Assembly (NCBI GenBank): GCA_047967505.1
Contig: CM106540.1
Reading direction: 5' to 3' (one strand)
Length of the DNA: 64,000 bases
DNA from: Dipteris shenzhenensis
Lineage: Eukaryota > Polypodiophyta > Polypodiopsida > Gleicheniales
Program-made: the position numbers and the translations under genes
The notes under the pieces: model-generated
Databases searched by the model: none
Seen by the model: only the letters and a program-made list of their open reading frames with translations
What the model was told of the DNA's origin: nothing
Part shown: positions 45,501-55,839 of the stretch, piece after piece
How the letters are laid out: each line of letters starts with the position of its first letter
Position numbering within the stretch: the stretch's first letter is position 1

Positions 45501-47429
45501 GTGTCAAATGACCGAAAATAATTCGAAAAGTGATTCTTTTGAGTAATTCTATTTAAAAGGATACAAAAAGTGTCAAAATTTCCTTGATAATGTTACTTTC
45601 AGTTGTTAACACTGCTAGTGAAGATAGAACTGAATTCTAATCAAAATTGATCAAGATATGGCCAAACTACGAAATCTATGTCCATAACTGATGTCAGAAT
45701 ATGCCACAGTAGTGATGCAAAAAATTGTTTAAAACCTTGGTTCAAACGGCATCCAAATCGGATAGAAATTGACTAAGATATATGACGAGTGTGAAATCTC
45801 CTGTGAGCAAAAGGACTCATGTTGATACAAACTAGCATTCGGTGAGCTCAAGCAAGGGTTGACTTGGCAAAACTATCCATTGTAGGATGGAAAGTAGCGA
45901 AGCATTTCTTTTCTTGGTTCTATTTAAGGTGCTAGGGTCAGATGCATCGGTGAAGATGCTTCAATATGAAAAGAAAGTGGATCAAATTTAGAAGCTCAAA
46001 ACAATAAGGTGTAAAGTGTCAAAAATCATCAGTGAACACGCTTCAATATGAAAAGAAAGTGGATCAGGTTTAGAAGATCAAGAAAACTAGGTGTAAATCG
46101 TTGTGATGTTACAAGCATGTAGAGGTCGAGAAATCGATAACTTTTTCTTTTGGACCACCTGAAAACTCCCGCATCAATAGTCACGACGTGCCAAACTTTG
46201 ATCAAAAGAGGGTCCAAAAGGAAGAAGTGGCAATTCAAATACACATGCAAAGTGGGGGCCTATGAAGCACTATGCTGTTGGAACATAGTTTCCATATGGC
46301 AATGCATGCTATATGTTGCAAGGGTAAGTATGCCTATAGGGCATTGTGTGCCGAGGTGCCGCGGTTGTTGATGTGGCTATGCTAATTGGATTTTGGTAGG
46401 ATGATGATGTGGCTAGGTGAGGTGGAAAAGTGCCATCTGTCATCTTATCTATGGGTGATTTTATCACCTTATTTATGACATGCGTGACTACTAGGTGGCC
46501 TTTTTCTCAAGATTGATTTTGTGACTGGAAGCTTGAGCTTGCTACTATGGTCATTTGCATGTCCATCTCCTTTGCGTATTACTTCATTTGAAAGTATTGA
46601 ATATTATTTGTGCTTTTTCTTATAGGCTAAATATGGTTTGGCATTGCATCCTTTGTCTGCTCTGTTGCTATTCTTTGCATCGAGTCTGTGTCATGTTCAT
46701 CTATAGGTTGTGTGTTGCATTTGTCTTTGTGCGTGTCTAGCATTTTTAGTACTATCATGGCCATGGTCATTAACATTGGTTGATTGTTGAACCTTTTCTT
46801 TCTTGGTGTAGCTTGTTGTGTTGAGCTTGAGTTGCACCTCTCAAGTTGCATGTTGCTTTCTTTGCATTTTTTGCATGCTACTTACCAATCAAGGATGCTT
46901 GATGTTGAGTTTAATATGCTGCCCTAGATAGTTGCTACAATTTTCATTTGTCACTATCTAATCGCTCACTTTATAGTAGCCTTGTGTGTGTCTTGTTGCA
47001 TCATGTTTGGTATTTTTATTGCTCATAGCTTGAATTGGGATAATTTTCTATTATAGTAGGTATTGTATATGCTTGACTTAAGCTACTTTTCCATTATGGT
47101 TGGTTGTATGTACTTAGCTTGTGGTTTGTTGGAAGTAGTTTCTTTAGGACCATATTAGGAAAAATGGGGAGATCCCACATCATGGTTTTTTTACAACTGA
47201 CAATTTTAAACCAAAAAAGAAAAAATTTAAAACATAGTTTCTTAAATTGCATGGAGTCATTCTCAAAAAATGCTATGTCCATGAGTAAGTACATATTAAA
47301 GTTAGTAGGAGCAATACACACTTCATTTTTCCAACAACCTATGGAAGTTCACGTCAAGTCCTTTACCGTTGCATACATAATCATTCTTAAAAATACAAAG
47401 ATGTATTTTGAAAAAAAAAATTCTCAAGC
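42586..47429. other. No gene seen over 4.8 kb
   Basis: AT-rich sequence with only short, unrecognised ORFs (for example 43048-43335 plus). CATGTGGC and CCACATG words recur in both orientations at 43.93-44.10 kb. I found no LTR, RNA gene or conserved motif. Confidence 0.45.
45945..46100. repeat. 82-bp tandem duplication
   Basis: CTTCAATATGAAAAGAAAGT with flanks CATCGGTGAA/CATCAGTGAA and AGGTGTAAA starts units at 45945 and 46027. Confidence 0.85.
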
Positions 47430-48450
47430 TACATGGCACTGCTACTCTCACATAATTCGGTGACCCGAGAGTCTTCCAATGTCCTTAGGTACCATTGGGG
47501 CAACCTTTTCTGCTTCTTAGTGAGAGGAGGAACTGGAACTGCTTCTGGAACATCCTACTCTTCCTCAGTATCTTGTGGAACATTAACTTCCGATTTTGCC
47601 ACCTCTGGGATGGTCAACCTGGGGCGAGGTGGGTTTGGGGGTTGAATAATCACCTCCTCCTCAATCTGAGGCTCCTCCTGGGGTTCAAGTTTCTTTTCCT
47701 TGAAGATAACATCCCGATTGAGAAGGATCTGCTTCTTTACTGGGTCGAAGAGTCGATAGGCCTTGGATTCTTCACTATACCCAACAAAAATACAGTTTCT
47801 GCTCCAGGAATCAAGCTTGGTCCTATCTTCCTTATGCACATGCACCCATGCGTTAGAACCAAAAATGCGAAGATGAGTCTTGTCCTTGACGGCCTTCGTC
47901 TTGGTCCTGTTGAGAATGTGTACGGCTGTATTGATAGCTTCACTCCAATAGGCTTTAGAAAGATTCCTCCCTTGGAACATAGCAAGCCCTGTTCTGTGGT
48001 GGTTCTATGCTTCCTCTCGGCTACCCCATGTTGCTGAGAAGTATGTGCTGTGGTTAGTTGTGGCTTAATCCCATGCTTGTGACAAAATGTGTTGAACTCA
48101 TTTGAGGTGAATTCTCCCCCCCTGTCTGTGCGGAACGTCTTGACATCCTCCCCTATCTCCTTTTCAACTCTGGCCTTCCAATCCTTGAACTTCTCGAAAG
48201 CCTATGACCTTTTAGCCAAAACAATATACCCAAGTCATTCTACTGAAATCATCCACAAAGAGAAGTGAGTACCTAGATCCTGTCCACGATGCTATAGACA
48301 TTCGGCCACAAATGTCGGCATGAACCAGCTCAAGTGGTTTGCTGGCCCGAAACGATGCCTCTTATGGGAACTTATCCCTGTGCTGCTTGCCTTCTAGACA
48401 AGCCCTACAGACACCATCCTTGCCTGTAATTGGTGGAAGTTCATCCACCA
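47430..48450 (-). pseudogene. Copia integrase and hinge, copy 1, with stops and a 13-codon deletion
   Basis: Readable on the minus strand: the zinc-region end CRACLEGKQHRDKFP, a TAA at 48364-48362, PLELVHADICGRMS and LLFVDDFSRMTWVY of the catalytic core, a TAG at 48204-48202, and then frame changes. The open part 47980-47555 reads AYWSEAINTAVHILNRT, then THLRIFGSNAWVHV and NCIFVGYSEESKAYR, followed by the hinge. Compared with copy 2, 39 bases are missing at 47875-47878, which removes the conserved G-K-K-P-S block before THLRIFG. The last recognisable hinge is near 47450. Confidence 0.8.
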
Positions 48451-48523
48451 TCTCCGACTTTGACATTTCAACCAAAGTTCCATAGCTGTCGTGACCGAAG
48501 CGCTCATGCCAAAGTTTGGACTT

Positions 48524-48968
48524 TCAGTTGTCTTCATGAACCAACATTGCACTGAGGCGGTACAGTCCATTCTCTTCAACTCCTTGAGCCACCATCTGTC
48601 CATTAGCTTTGGATGTCACGGTAACCTTGCCATCTTGAAAGAGAACTACCATGTTTTTGTCCATCTGACTTACAGACAGTAAGTTCTTGCAAAGGTTGGA
48701 TACATAAAGTACTCCAGAGATATCCTTCTTCTCACTTGCGATTGTAATGAAAGGAATGCTACCAATGCCCTTCACAGGACATGTCCGACTCTCCCCGATA
48801 GAAACTTTGGAATCCGAGTGTGTACTTTCCATGGTTTTGAACCAAGTCCTTCCTTCTATTGGACATGTGCTTGGAAGCACCGCTGTCAACATACCAACCC
48901 TCTTTACCTTCACTGACTACATATGCTGAACAATGTTCATTGATTAAAAACAACAATCTAGTCGTCAC
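48524..48968 (-). pseudogene. Copia protease and GAG-pre-integrase region, copy 1
   Basis: The frame from 48968 reads EGWYVDSGASKHMSNRRKDL with an intact DSGAS active site at 48887-48873. After a frame change near 48780 the other frame continues DISGVLYVSNLCKNLLSVSQ and GLYRL, the segment leading to integrase. In copy 2 the two parts are still in one frame (52344-51889), which shows that copy 1 gained the frameshift. Protease would cleave the polyprotein; this copy is inactive through the frameshift. Confidence 0.8.
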
Positions 48969-49019
48969 ATTGGCAGAATCATTCTTAGGCTCTTCTTTGT
49001 TCCTAGCTTCTCTCTTCCG

Positions 49020-49878
49020 CTTCTAATCCGCCTTCTTTCGGCATTCTTTAACGGAGTAGCCAAGCTTTTCACAGTAATAGCACTTTTTCTTTCGATTTGC
49101 GTCCTTTGATTTCTTGAACTCCTTTGGCTTGTTTTTTCCAAGCTTGTCTTTGGCCACTAATGCCTTCTCGTCGATTTGCGTAAAGAGTCTCTCGAGCCTC
49201 CTCCTGAAGCAGGAGTGGGCCAAGCTCCTCAAAGGTAATTGGCTTAGTCCGTTGACCCGTAGTGACCGTAGTCACAAAACTTTTGAAACTCAATGGCAAC
49301 TTGTGGAGTGTGAGCAACGCCAATTGACTCGAGTCCACCTTCTGACCAACCGTTGCGAGCTGATCCCGCACGACTTTCACCTTTGTCAGATGGTCATGCA
49401 CACTATCACCCTCATTCATATCAAAATTATAAAGCTGATGCTGAAGAGTAATGATACGACCTGTATTATCGATTTCATATAGCTCCTTCAGTATGGCACA
49501 TGCCTCTAAAGACGTCTCTGCCAACTGGATATGAGAAATCACAGCATCTGCTGTCGTGTCAATCAACATTGCTAAGGCTTGAGCATCCCTCTCCTCCCAT
49601 GCACTGAGTTCATTCGCATCTGCTTCAACTAAAACTTCACCTCGTTCGTTCACAATGTCCTCTAGCTTCTCCTCGATCCCAATCACTATCTTCCACAACT
49701 TTTGTGCCAACAGATGGCTTCGGATCTTGACTTCCCAGATTGGATAGTTCGTCCCATCGAGCTTTCCAGCTTCACCAAAATTGAGAATAAATGAAGAAGG
49801 AAGATGACTGGAGAAGGAGAAAGGACGAGCTATGGGTGTAGAGGCTTCTGAACGCTGATCCATCTCGATGAATAGCAA
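49020..49878 (-). pseudogene. Copia gag (UBN2 type) with late frameshift, copy 1
   Basis: The frame starts at 49878 (or at the second Met, 49863) and reads FGEAGKLDGTNYPIWEVKIR, then IVIGIEEKLED and LQHQLYNFDMNEGDSVHDHL, and LALLTLHKLPLSFKSFV. These are the standard copia capsid motifs. A two-base loss in a TC run near 49190, relative to copy 2, shifts the frame, so the zinc knuckle appears only in the neighbouring frame as CYYCEKLGYSVKEC, with the zinc-binding His changed to Tyr. Copy 2 keeps the His. Confidence 0.85.
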
Positions 49879-50021
49879 ACTGAAAAAACTGAAGCAAAAG
49901 AGATGTACTGACCTCCTGTGCTAGCCTGAGCTGAAAACAGAATTGCCTTTCTGCCAAGGGACTCCTTCCTTCAGAGAGAGCTTTGATAAAGAAGAGTTGA
50001 GAACCTATGGCTCTAATACCA

Positions 50022-50869
50022 TGTTAGAGAATAGGAGGAAATGAATCACTCAAACCTCCACCCAAGATCTCTCTAACTCTTACACACAACGCAAATAGAT
50101 GATCACAGATGCAACAAACACTCACTCAGAAATAAGTTGGATGGAGAGAGAGAGTATATTCATCCACCGGATAGTGGGCAAAAAAACAGCTCACAGGGAG
50201 CAATACAAAATACAGCAAAGTGCTGGAGAATACTGAAGGACTCTCTCTCTCTTACAAACTGCTCCAAAACTGAGTGCACAGCACAGCCTTGGAAGGAGGC
50301 TTTCAGTCTTGTACTGGATACTGGAATGACTGAAGGAGTGGGCCTTTTATAGGCATTTTATAGGCACTGCCCAGGCCCCTTGAGTTGACCGACCAATAGG
50401 GCCCCTTGAGTTGACCGACCAATAGGGCCGGTACCCTGTCTGATGGCCGACCAGGTGAGCCCTAGAAAACCGATCAAGATTGGCTCTGGTCGGTGGCTCT
50501 GGTTGGACCGACTTGGCCTGCCACAAGCCCCTATATAAGGGTGCCCTTTCAGCCAGTCTGCTCTACTGTAAGAGCCTGCCATGATGTTATCTTTAATGAG
50601 AACAAGATGCACAAGAAGCCAGAGAAGACTATTGAGATACGCAAAGTGGTGTTTCAAGAGGACAGACAACCACCATATGCAAGGCATGCACAACCTGTTT
50701 CACATGATGTAGGTCATGTGGATAGTCCATAGATCATGAGGTGGGAAAGTGAGGCCTAAGGCCCCTGTTTTCTTGCTGTTACAGACAACGACCAACCCGT
50801 GTGCTGGTCGCCTCTTTCTGCCTCTGTTTCTAGCCTGAGTCTCTCTCCCAACGCCCCTACCTCTCACTG
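50022..50869 (-). repeat. LTR of copia copy 1 (outer end lost, insertion inside)
   Basis: On the minus strand it ends CCTATTCTCTAACA at 50022, directly before the primer-binding site. It lacks the outer 54 bases present in copy 2 and is joined at 50869 to the hinge of copy 2. A 26-base unit containing CCTTGAGTTGACCGACCAAT is duplicated in tandem (about 50376-50427), and a foreign segment lies at about 50577-50742. A TATATAAGG box is at about 50531. Confidence 0.8.
50577..50742 (+). other. Foreign copia hinge fragment inserted in the copy 1 LTR
   Basis: This stretch is absent from the LTR of copy 2 (compare 53816). On the plus strand it reads HDVIFNENKMHKKPEKTIEI then VVFQEDRQPP, which resembles the R-D-V-I-F-N-E hinge following copia integrase. 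It belongs to another copia family and lies opposite to the host LTR. No clear target-site duplication is seen. Confidence 0.6.
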
Positions 50870-51760
50870 GGCGAGGTGGGTTTGGGGGTTGAATAATCGC
50901 CTCCTCCTCAATCTGAGGCTCCTCCTTGGGTTCAAGTTAATTTTCCTCGAAGATAACATCCCGACTGATAAGGATCTGCTTCTTTACTGGGTCGAAGAGT
51001 CGATAGGCCTTGGATTCTTCGTTTTCCCTAACAAAGATACAGTTTTTACTCCGAGAATCAAGCTTGTTCATGTCTTCCTTGTGCACATGCACCCATGCGT
51101 TAGAACCAAAAATGCGAAGATGAGTGATAGAGGGCTTCTTACCTTAAAATGCCTCATATGGAGTCTTGTCCTTGACGGCCTTCGTCTTGGTCCTGTTGAG
51201 AATGTGTACGGCTGTATTGATAGCTTCACTCCAATAGGCTTTAGAAAGATTCCTCCCTCGGATACATAGCAAGCTCTGTCTCTGTGGTGGTTCTATGCTT
51301 TCTCTCGACTATCCCGTTTTGCTGAGAAGTATGTGCTGTGGTTAGTTGTGGCTTGATCCCATGCTTGCGACAAAATGTGTTGAACTCATTTGAGGTGAAT
51401 TCTCCCCCCCTGTCTGTGCAGAACATCTTGACATCCTCCCCCGTCTCCTTTTCAACTCTGGCCTTCCAATCCTTGAACTTCTCGAAAGCCTATGACATTT
51501 TAGCCAAATAATATACCCAAGTCATTCTACTGAAATCATGCACAAAGAGAAGTGAGTACCTAGATCCTGTCCACGATGCTGTAGACATTCGGCCATAAAT
51601 GTCGGCATGAACCAACTCAAGTGGTTTGCTGGCCCAAAACGAGGCCTCTTATGGAAACTTATCCCTGTGCTACTTGCCTTCTAGACAAGCCCTACAGACA
51701 CCATCCTTATCCTTGCCTGTAATTGGTGGAAGTCCATTCACCATCTCCGACTTTGACATT
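50870..51760 (-). pseudogene. Copia integrase and hinge, copy 2
   Basis: The core part 51426-51241 reads CTDRGGEFTSNEFNTFCRKH, then GIKPQLTTAHTSQQNGIVER, containing the second catalytic Asp (DRGGEF) and the Glu in IVERKH. Upstream are the same TAA (51651-51649) and TAG (51492-51490) as in copy 1. Downstream the GKKPSITHLRIFGSNAWVHV block is complete but has a stop just before it (near 51145). The hinge is cut off at 50870. In an active element this enzyme inserts the cDNA. Confidence 0.8.
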
Positions 51761-51888
51761 TCAACCAAAGTTCCATAGCTGTTGTGACCAAAGCGCTCAT
51801 GCCAGAGTTTGGACTTTCAGTTGTCTTCATGAACCAACATTGTACTGAGGCGGTACAGTCTATTCTCTTCAACTCCTTGAGCCACCAT

Positions 51889-52344
51889 CTATCCATTAGC
51901 GTTGGATGTCACAGTAACCTTGCTATCTTGAAAGAGAACTACCATCATGTTGTTTTTGTCCATCTGACTTACAGACATTAAGTTCTTGCAAAGGTTGGAT
52001 ACATAAAGTACTCCAGAGATATCCTTCTCCTCACCTGCGGTCGTAATGAAAGGATTGCTACAATGCCCTTCACAGGACATGTCCAGCTGTCCCCGACAGA
52101 AACTTTGGAATCCGAGTGTGTACTTTCCATGGTTTTGAACCAAGTCCTTCCTTCTATTGGACATGTGCTTGGAAGCACTGCTGTCAACATACCAACCCTC
52201 TTTACCTTCACTGACTGCATATGATGAAGAATGTTCACTGATTAAAAACAACAATCCAGTCGTCACATTAGCAGAATCATTCTTAGGCTCTTCTTGTTTC
52301 TGACTTCTCTCTTCCGCTTCTGATCCGCCTTCTTCTTTCGGCAT
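51889..52344 (-). pseudogene. Copia protease and GAG-pre-integrase region, copy 2, active site altered
   Basis: One continuous frame of 151 codons covers the linker after the zinc knuckle, the protease and GAG-pre-integrase (DISGVLYVSNLCKNLMSVSQ). The active site reads DSSAS where copy 1 has DSGAS (codon at 52179-52177, GGT changed to AGT), which should abolish proteolysis. Confidence 0.8.
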
Positions 52345-53158
52345 TCTTCGATAGAGTGACCAAGCTTTTCACAGTAATAGCACTTCATTTTCTTCTTTCG
52401 ATTAGCGTCCTACGACTTCTTGAACTCCTTTGGCTTGTCTTTGGCCACTAATGCCTTCTCGTCGGTTTGCGTAAAGAGTCTCTCTCGAGCCTCCTCTTGA
52501 AGCAAGAGTGAGCCAAGCTCCTCAAAGGCGATTGGCTTAGTCCGTTGACTCGCAGTGACCGTAGTCACAAAACTCTTGAAACTCAGTGGCAACTTGTGGA
52601 GTGTGAGCAATGCCAATTGACTCGACCAACCGCTGCAAGCTGATCCCGCACGACTTTCACCTTTGTCAGATGGTCATGCACACTATCACCCTCATTCATA
52701 TCAAGATTATAAAGCTGATGCTGAAGAGTAATGATACGAGCTGTATTATCGATTTCATACAGCTCCTTCAATATGGCCCACGCCTCTGAAGACGTCTCTG
52801 CCAATTGGATGTGAGAAATCACAGCATCTACTGTGGTGTCAATCAGCATTGCTAAGGCTTGAGCATCCCTCTCCTCCCATGCACTGAGTTCATCCACATC
52901 TGCTTCAACTATAACTTCACCTCTTTTGTCCAAAATGTCCTCCGGCTTCTCCTCGATCCCAATCACTATCTTCTAGAACTTTCGTGCCAACAGATGGCTT
53001 CGGATCTTGACTTTCCAGATTGGATAGTTCGTCCCATCGAGCTTTCCAGCTTCACCAAAATTGAGAATAAATGAAGAAGGAAGATGACTGGAGAAGGAGG
53101 AAGGACGAGCAGTGGGTGTAGAGACTTTTGAACACTGATCCATCTCGATGAATAGCAA
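52345..53158 (-). pseudogene. Copia gag, copy 2, with nonsense codon and 13-base deletion
   Basis: The frame from 53158 stops at a TAG near 52975, where copy 1 has a Trp codon, and then runs open from 52966 to about 52620. There, 13 bases present in copy 1 (GTCCACCTTCTGA on the plus strand) are missing, which shifts the frame. The end of gag and an intact knuckle, CYYCEKLGHSIEEC near 52345-52390, follow. Its lesions differ from those in copy 1. Confidence 0.85.
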
Positions 53159-53300
53159 ACTAAAAAAATTGAAGCAAAAAAGATGTACTAACCTCCCGTG
53201 CTAGCCTGAGCTAAAAACAAAATCGCCTTTCTGCCAAGGAACTCCTTCCTTTAGAGAGAGCTTTGATGAAGAAGGTTCAGAGCCTATGGCTCTGATACCA

Positions 53301-53993
53301 TGTTAAAGAATAGGAGAAAATGAATCACTCAAACCTCCACCCAAGATCTCTCCAACTCTTACACACTCAACTCAAATAGATGATCACAGATGCAACAAAC
53401 ACTCACTCAGAAATAAGTTGGACGGAGAGAGAGAGAGAGAGTATATTCATCAACCGGATAGTGGGCAAAAAAACAGCTCACAAGGAGCAATACAAAATAC
53501 AGCAAAGTGCTGGAGAATACTGAAGGACTCTCTCTCTTACAAACTGCTCCAGAACTGAGTGCACAGCACAGCCTTGGAAGGAGGCTTTCAGTTTTGCACT
53601 GGATACTGGAATGACTGAAGGAGTGGGCCTTTTATAGGCACTGCCCGGGTCCCTTGAGTTGACCGACCAGCAGGGTCGGTACCCTGCGACCAGGTGGGCC
53701 CTAGAAAACCGACTAGGGTTGGCCATGGTCGGTGGCCCTGGTTGGGCCGACTTGGCCTACCACAGGCCCCTATATAAGGGTGCTTTGTTCAGCCAGTCTG
53801 CTATGCTGCAGGAGCCTCCAAGTGAGGCCCAAGGCCCCTATTTTCCTGCTGCAGGCAGCAACCAGCCTGTGTGCTAGTCGCCTCTTTCTGCCTCTGTTTT
53901 TGGCCTGAGTCTCTCTCCCAGCCCCCCTACCTCTCACTGCCCCTTGTCCCCTCAAATCGGGGGCTCACAGGTGGGCACAGTGAGTTTCTAACA
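53301..53993 (-). repeat. Complete 5' LTR of copia copy 2
   Basis: On the minus strand it runs from TGTTAGAAACTCAC to CCTATTCTTTAACA, bounded by TG and CA, directly before the primer-binding site. A CTTATATAGG box lies near 53775. The outer end touches the left Penelope-flanking repeat. Confidence 0.85.
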
Positions 53994-54615
53994 CTAACAA
54001 GACTAAAAATATAGAAAAGGTAAATCTGCTTTAAACAGTATCCAAAATGAAGCTAAAATGCCATAAAGCGTTCCGAGATCTAGGCATTAGGCTCTCCCAT
54101 CCTGGTTAAGCACAGGATCTTCATTACATATACTGAAAAGTCTCTCCCATGAATCTAAGGGTAAAGCGCATCAACTCACCTGCATCCATCCATCAACACA
54201 TGCATATAAGAATATGAACATCATGTGAAGTGGGACTACAGGCTTCGATGCTAATGCGCAATTGTTATCTATGTCCTTCCCATAGAAATATGACAGCAAA
54301 ACTCAGTAAAGAACTACAGTAAATTATAAGCATTTAACGCGCAGTAAAGGATGGAACAGATCTCTCCAAACTTTTTTTTCCTTTATCACAAGGTCCGAGA
54401 TCGTCAAGTTTGCTTACTAAATGGCGTTATCTCAAATAATCCAGCGAACAAAAGATCAATGTCTCTACAGGGTTCAGCTCTACAATTCGTTAGCCAGACG
54501 TATATGTATCCCTAGCTTACGTATCAAATCAAGCTACCTTCATATATGCATCAAGGATCCATCAAAATTCTTTCTACTATATCCCACTAGTTTTGGCCGT
54601 GTATTGCATATGGGG
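53994..54615. repeat. Left direct repeat flanking Penelope copy 2
   Basis: It starts CTAACAAGACTAAAAATATA and ends CCCACTAGTTTTGGCCGTGT plus 14 bases. It matches 59430-60076 along its whole length with scattered substitutions, and lacks about 45 bases that are present on the right after AAATTATAAGCATTT. Confidence 0.85.
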
Positions 54616-55800
54616 TGCAAGGACTCCATATCTGCCCCGAATCTAAGTGTGCAAGCCGTTCGCCTCAAGCCCAACGCAACTGGCAGGTTGCCTCGAGCCC
54701 AGCATTTTCAGTGGGACGTCTTGAGCCCAGCGTATCTGAATGCATAAGGTTCAATGGACACAAGTCACCGTGCCTTGCATGTCCTTTCCCTCAAGGAATC
54801 CAATGTGACCTCACTGCTAAAAAAAGAAGCGCGTTATTATCCCACCACTGTGGTGTGGTAAGGGTACCCCCTACCCCACCCTGCACCTGGTATATTTTGA
54901 AGGAACTTAAAAGAAGTCATGATGAGATCAACAATGAAGGAGAAAGAGTCGTTTATTCATGAGAGGAAGTTCCAATATATAGGCCGGTGATACATTGTAT
55001 GTGTGCTCAAAGAGAGCATCCCAGATCCACAACACTTCAGTGATCTCTCCATGAATCACTCAATCATCCACTTGGACACACAACCATAGGTATACCTTCA
55101 TCAATTTGTTCCAACATATTCATCATCCCCATGGTTTATAGAAACTATTCCCTTATTGTATCGTATAGCATCGTCATTTTTCTTTTCTTTTCTTTTCCTA
55201 TACCTTATCCCCCATTTTTTTCAAATCTAATACATGTCTCCTTTTATCCGGTCCCAATTAAAGAGCTCCATCCTCATAGCTTTGGGAATTCTTCTTTTTG
55301 AAATGTTTAATTTAGGGATATCTTAAAATGTCAATCTATTATTGTGTATCCCTTCAATTCTTTTCTCATCCGATGTCCCTATAATGGACAATAATAGGTG
55401 GAAGAGTCGACTTCCTAAGGCTTCAGCTCCTCCATTAGTTTGCTCCCCAATAAGTACTTGGTTTCCGAGCACTTGTGCTATCCTTGGCGGTATAGTCCAC
55501 TAGACTATTATTCATTTGGAAGTCAATCTATAAGCCAAATATAGCGAGGGGAAAAAGTGTGTGTGTGTGCATGCGTGCATGCATGTGCGCGCGTGTATGT
55601 GTGTTTTTTTTTTAAATCCCACCGACCATAAACCCGCAGGTCCGAGGCACACAATCCATGTGATAGCAGTAGTCTAGGTTCTGTCAAAGTCTTCTCCTTT
55701 GAGGAGCTACCCATCACAATGGATTGGTACAGACTACTACTCATTAAGAATGATATGGAGTATTTATAATCTTGAATTTAATAGGTAATAATTACTAAAT
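54616..55800. other. No separate gene seen; presumed 3' part of Penelope copy 2
   Basis: No frame with recognisable content. A GT/GC-rich alternating run (about 55557-55607) is present. I could not find a GIY-YIG endonuclease signature on the minus strand. Confidence 0.4.
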
Positions 55801-55839
55801 AATTCGATGGAGTGAATGTCACACTTACCGGTCCATTTC

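Larger units (their letters stand above)
47430..50869 (-). mobile_element. Ty1/copia partial element, tandem copy 1
   Basis: On the minus strand: LTR (50869-50022, outer end missing), initiator-tRNA-Met-type primer-binding site (50021-50009), gag (49878-49020), protease, GAG-pre-integrase and integrase to a hinge that fades at about 47430. Reverse transcriptase, RNase H and the 3' LTR are absent. The right-hand neighbour at 50870-53993 is the same unit in the same direction, and the two are joined head to tail. Confidence 0.85.
50870..53993 (-). mobile_element. Ty1/copia partial element, tandem copy 2
   Basis: The same unit as copy 1, with a complete LTR (53993-53301), primer-binding site (53300-53288), gag, protease and integrase ending in the hinge at 50870, where the LTR of copy 1 begins. 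The repeat period, taken from the CCTCTCACTG anchor in both LTRs, is 3070 bases. It shares two integrase stop codons with copy 1 but has its own lesions elsewhere. Confidence 0.85.

Noticed and set aside
54421-54962. Overlapping plus-strand ORFs in and after the left Penelope-flanking repeat
   Set aside because: They are not preserved in the right repeat and contain no recognisable domain.
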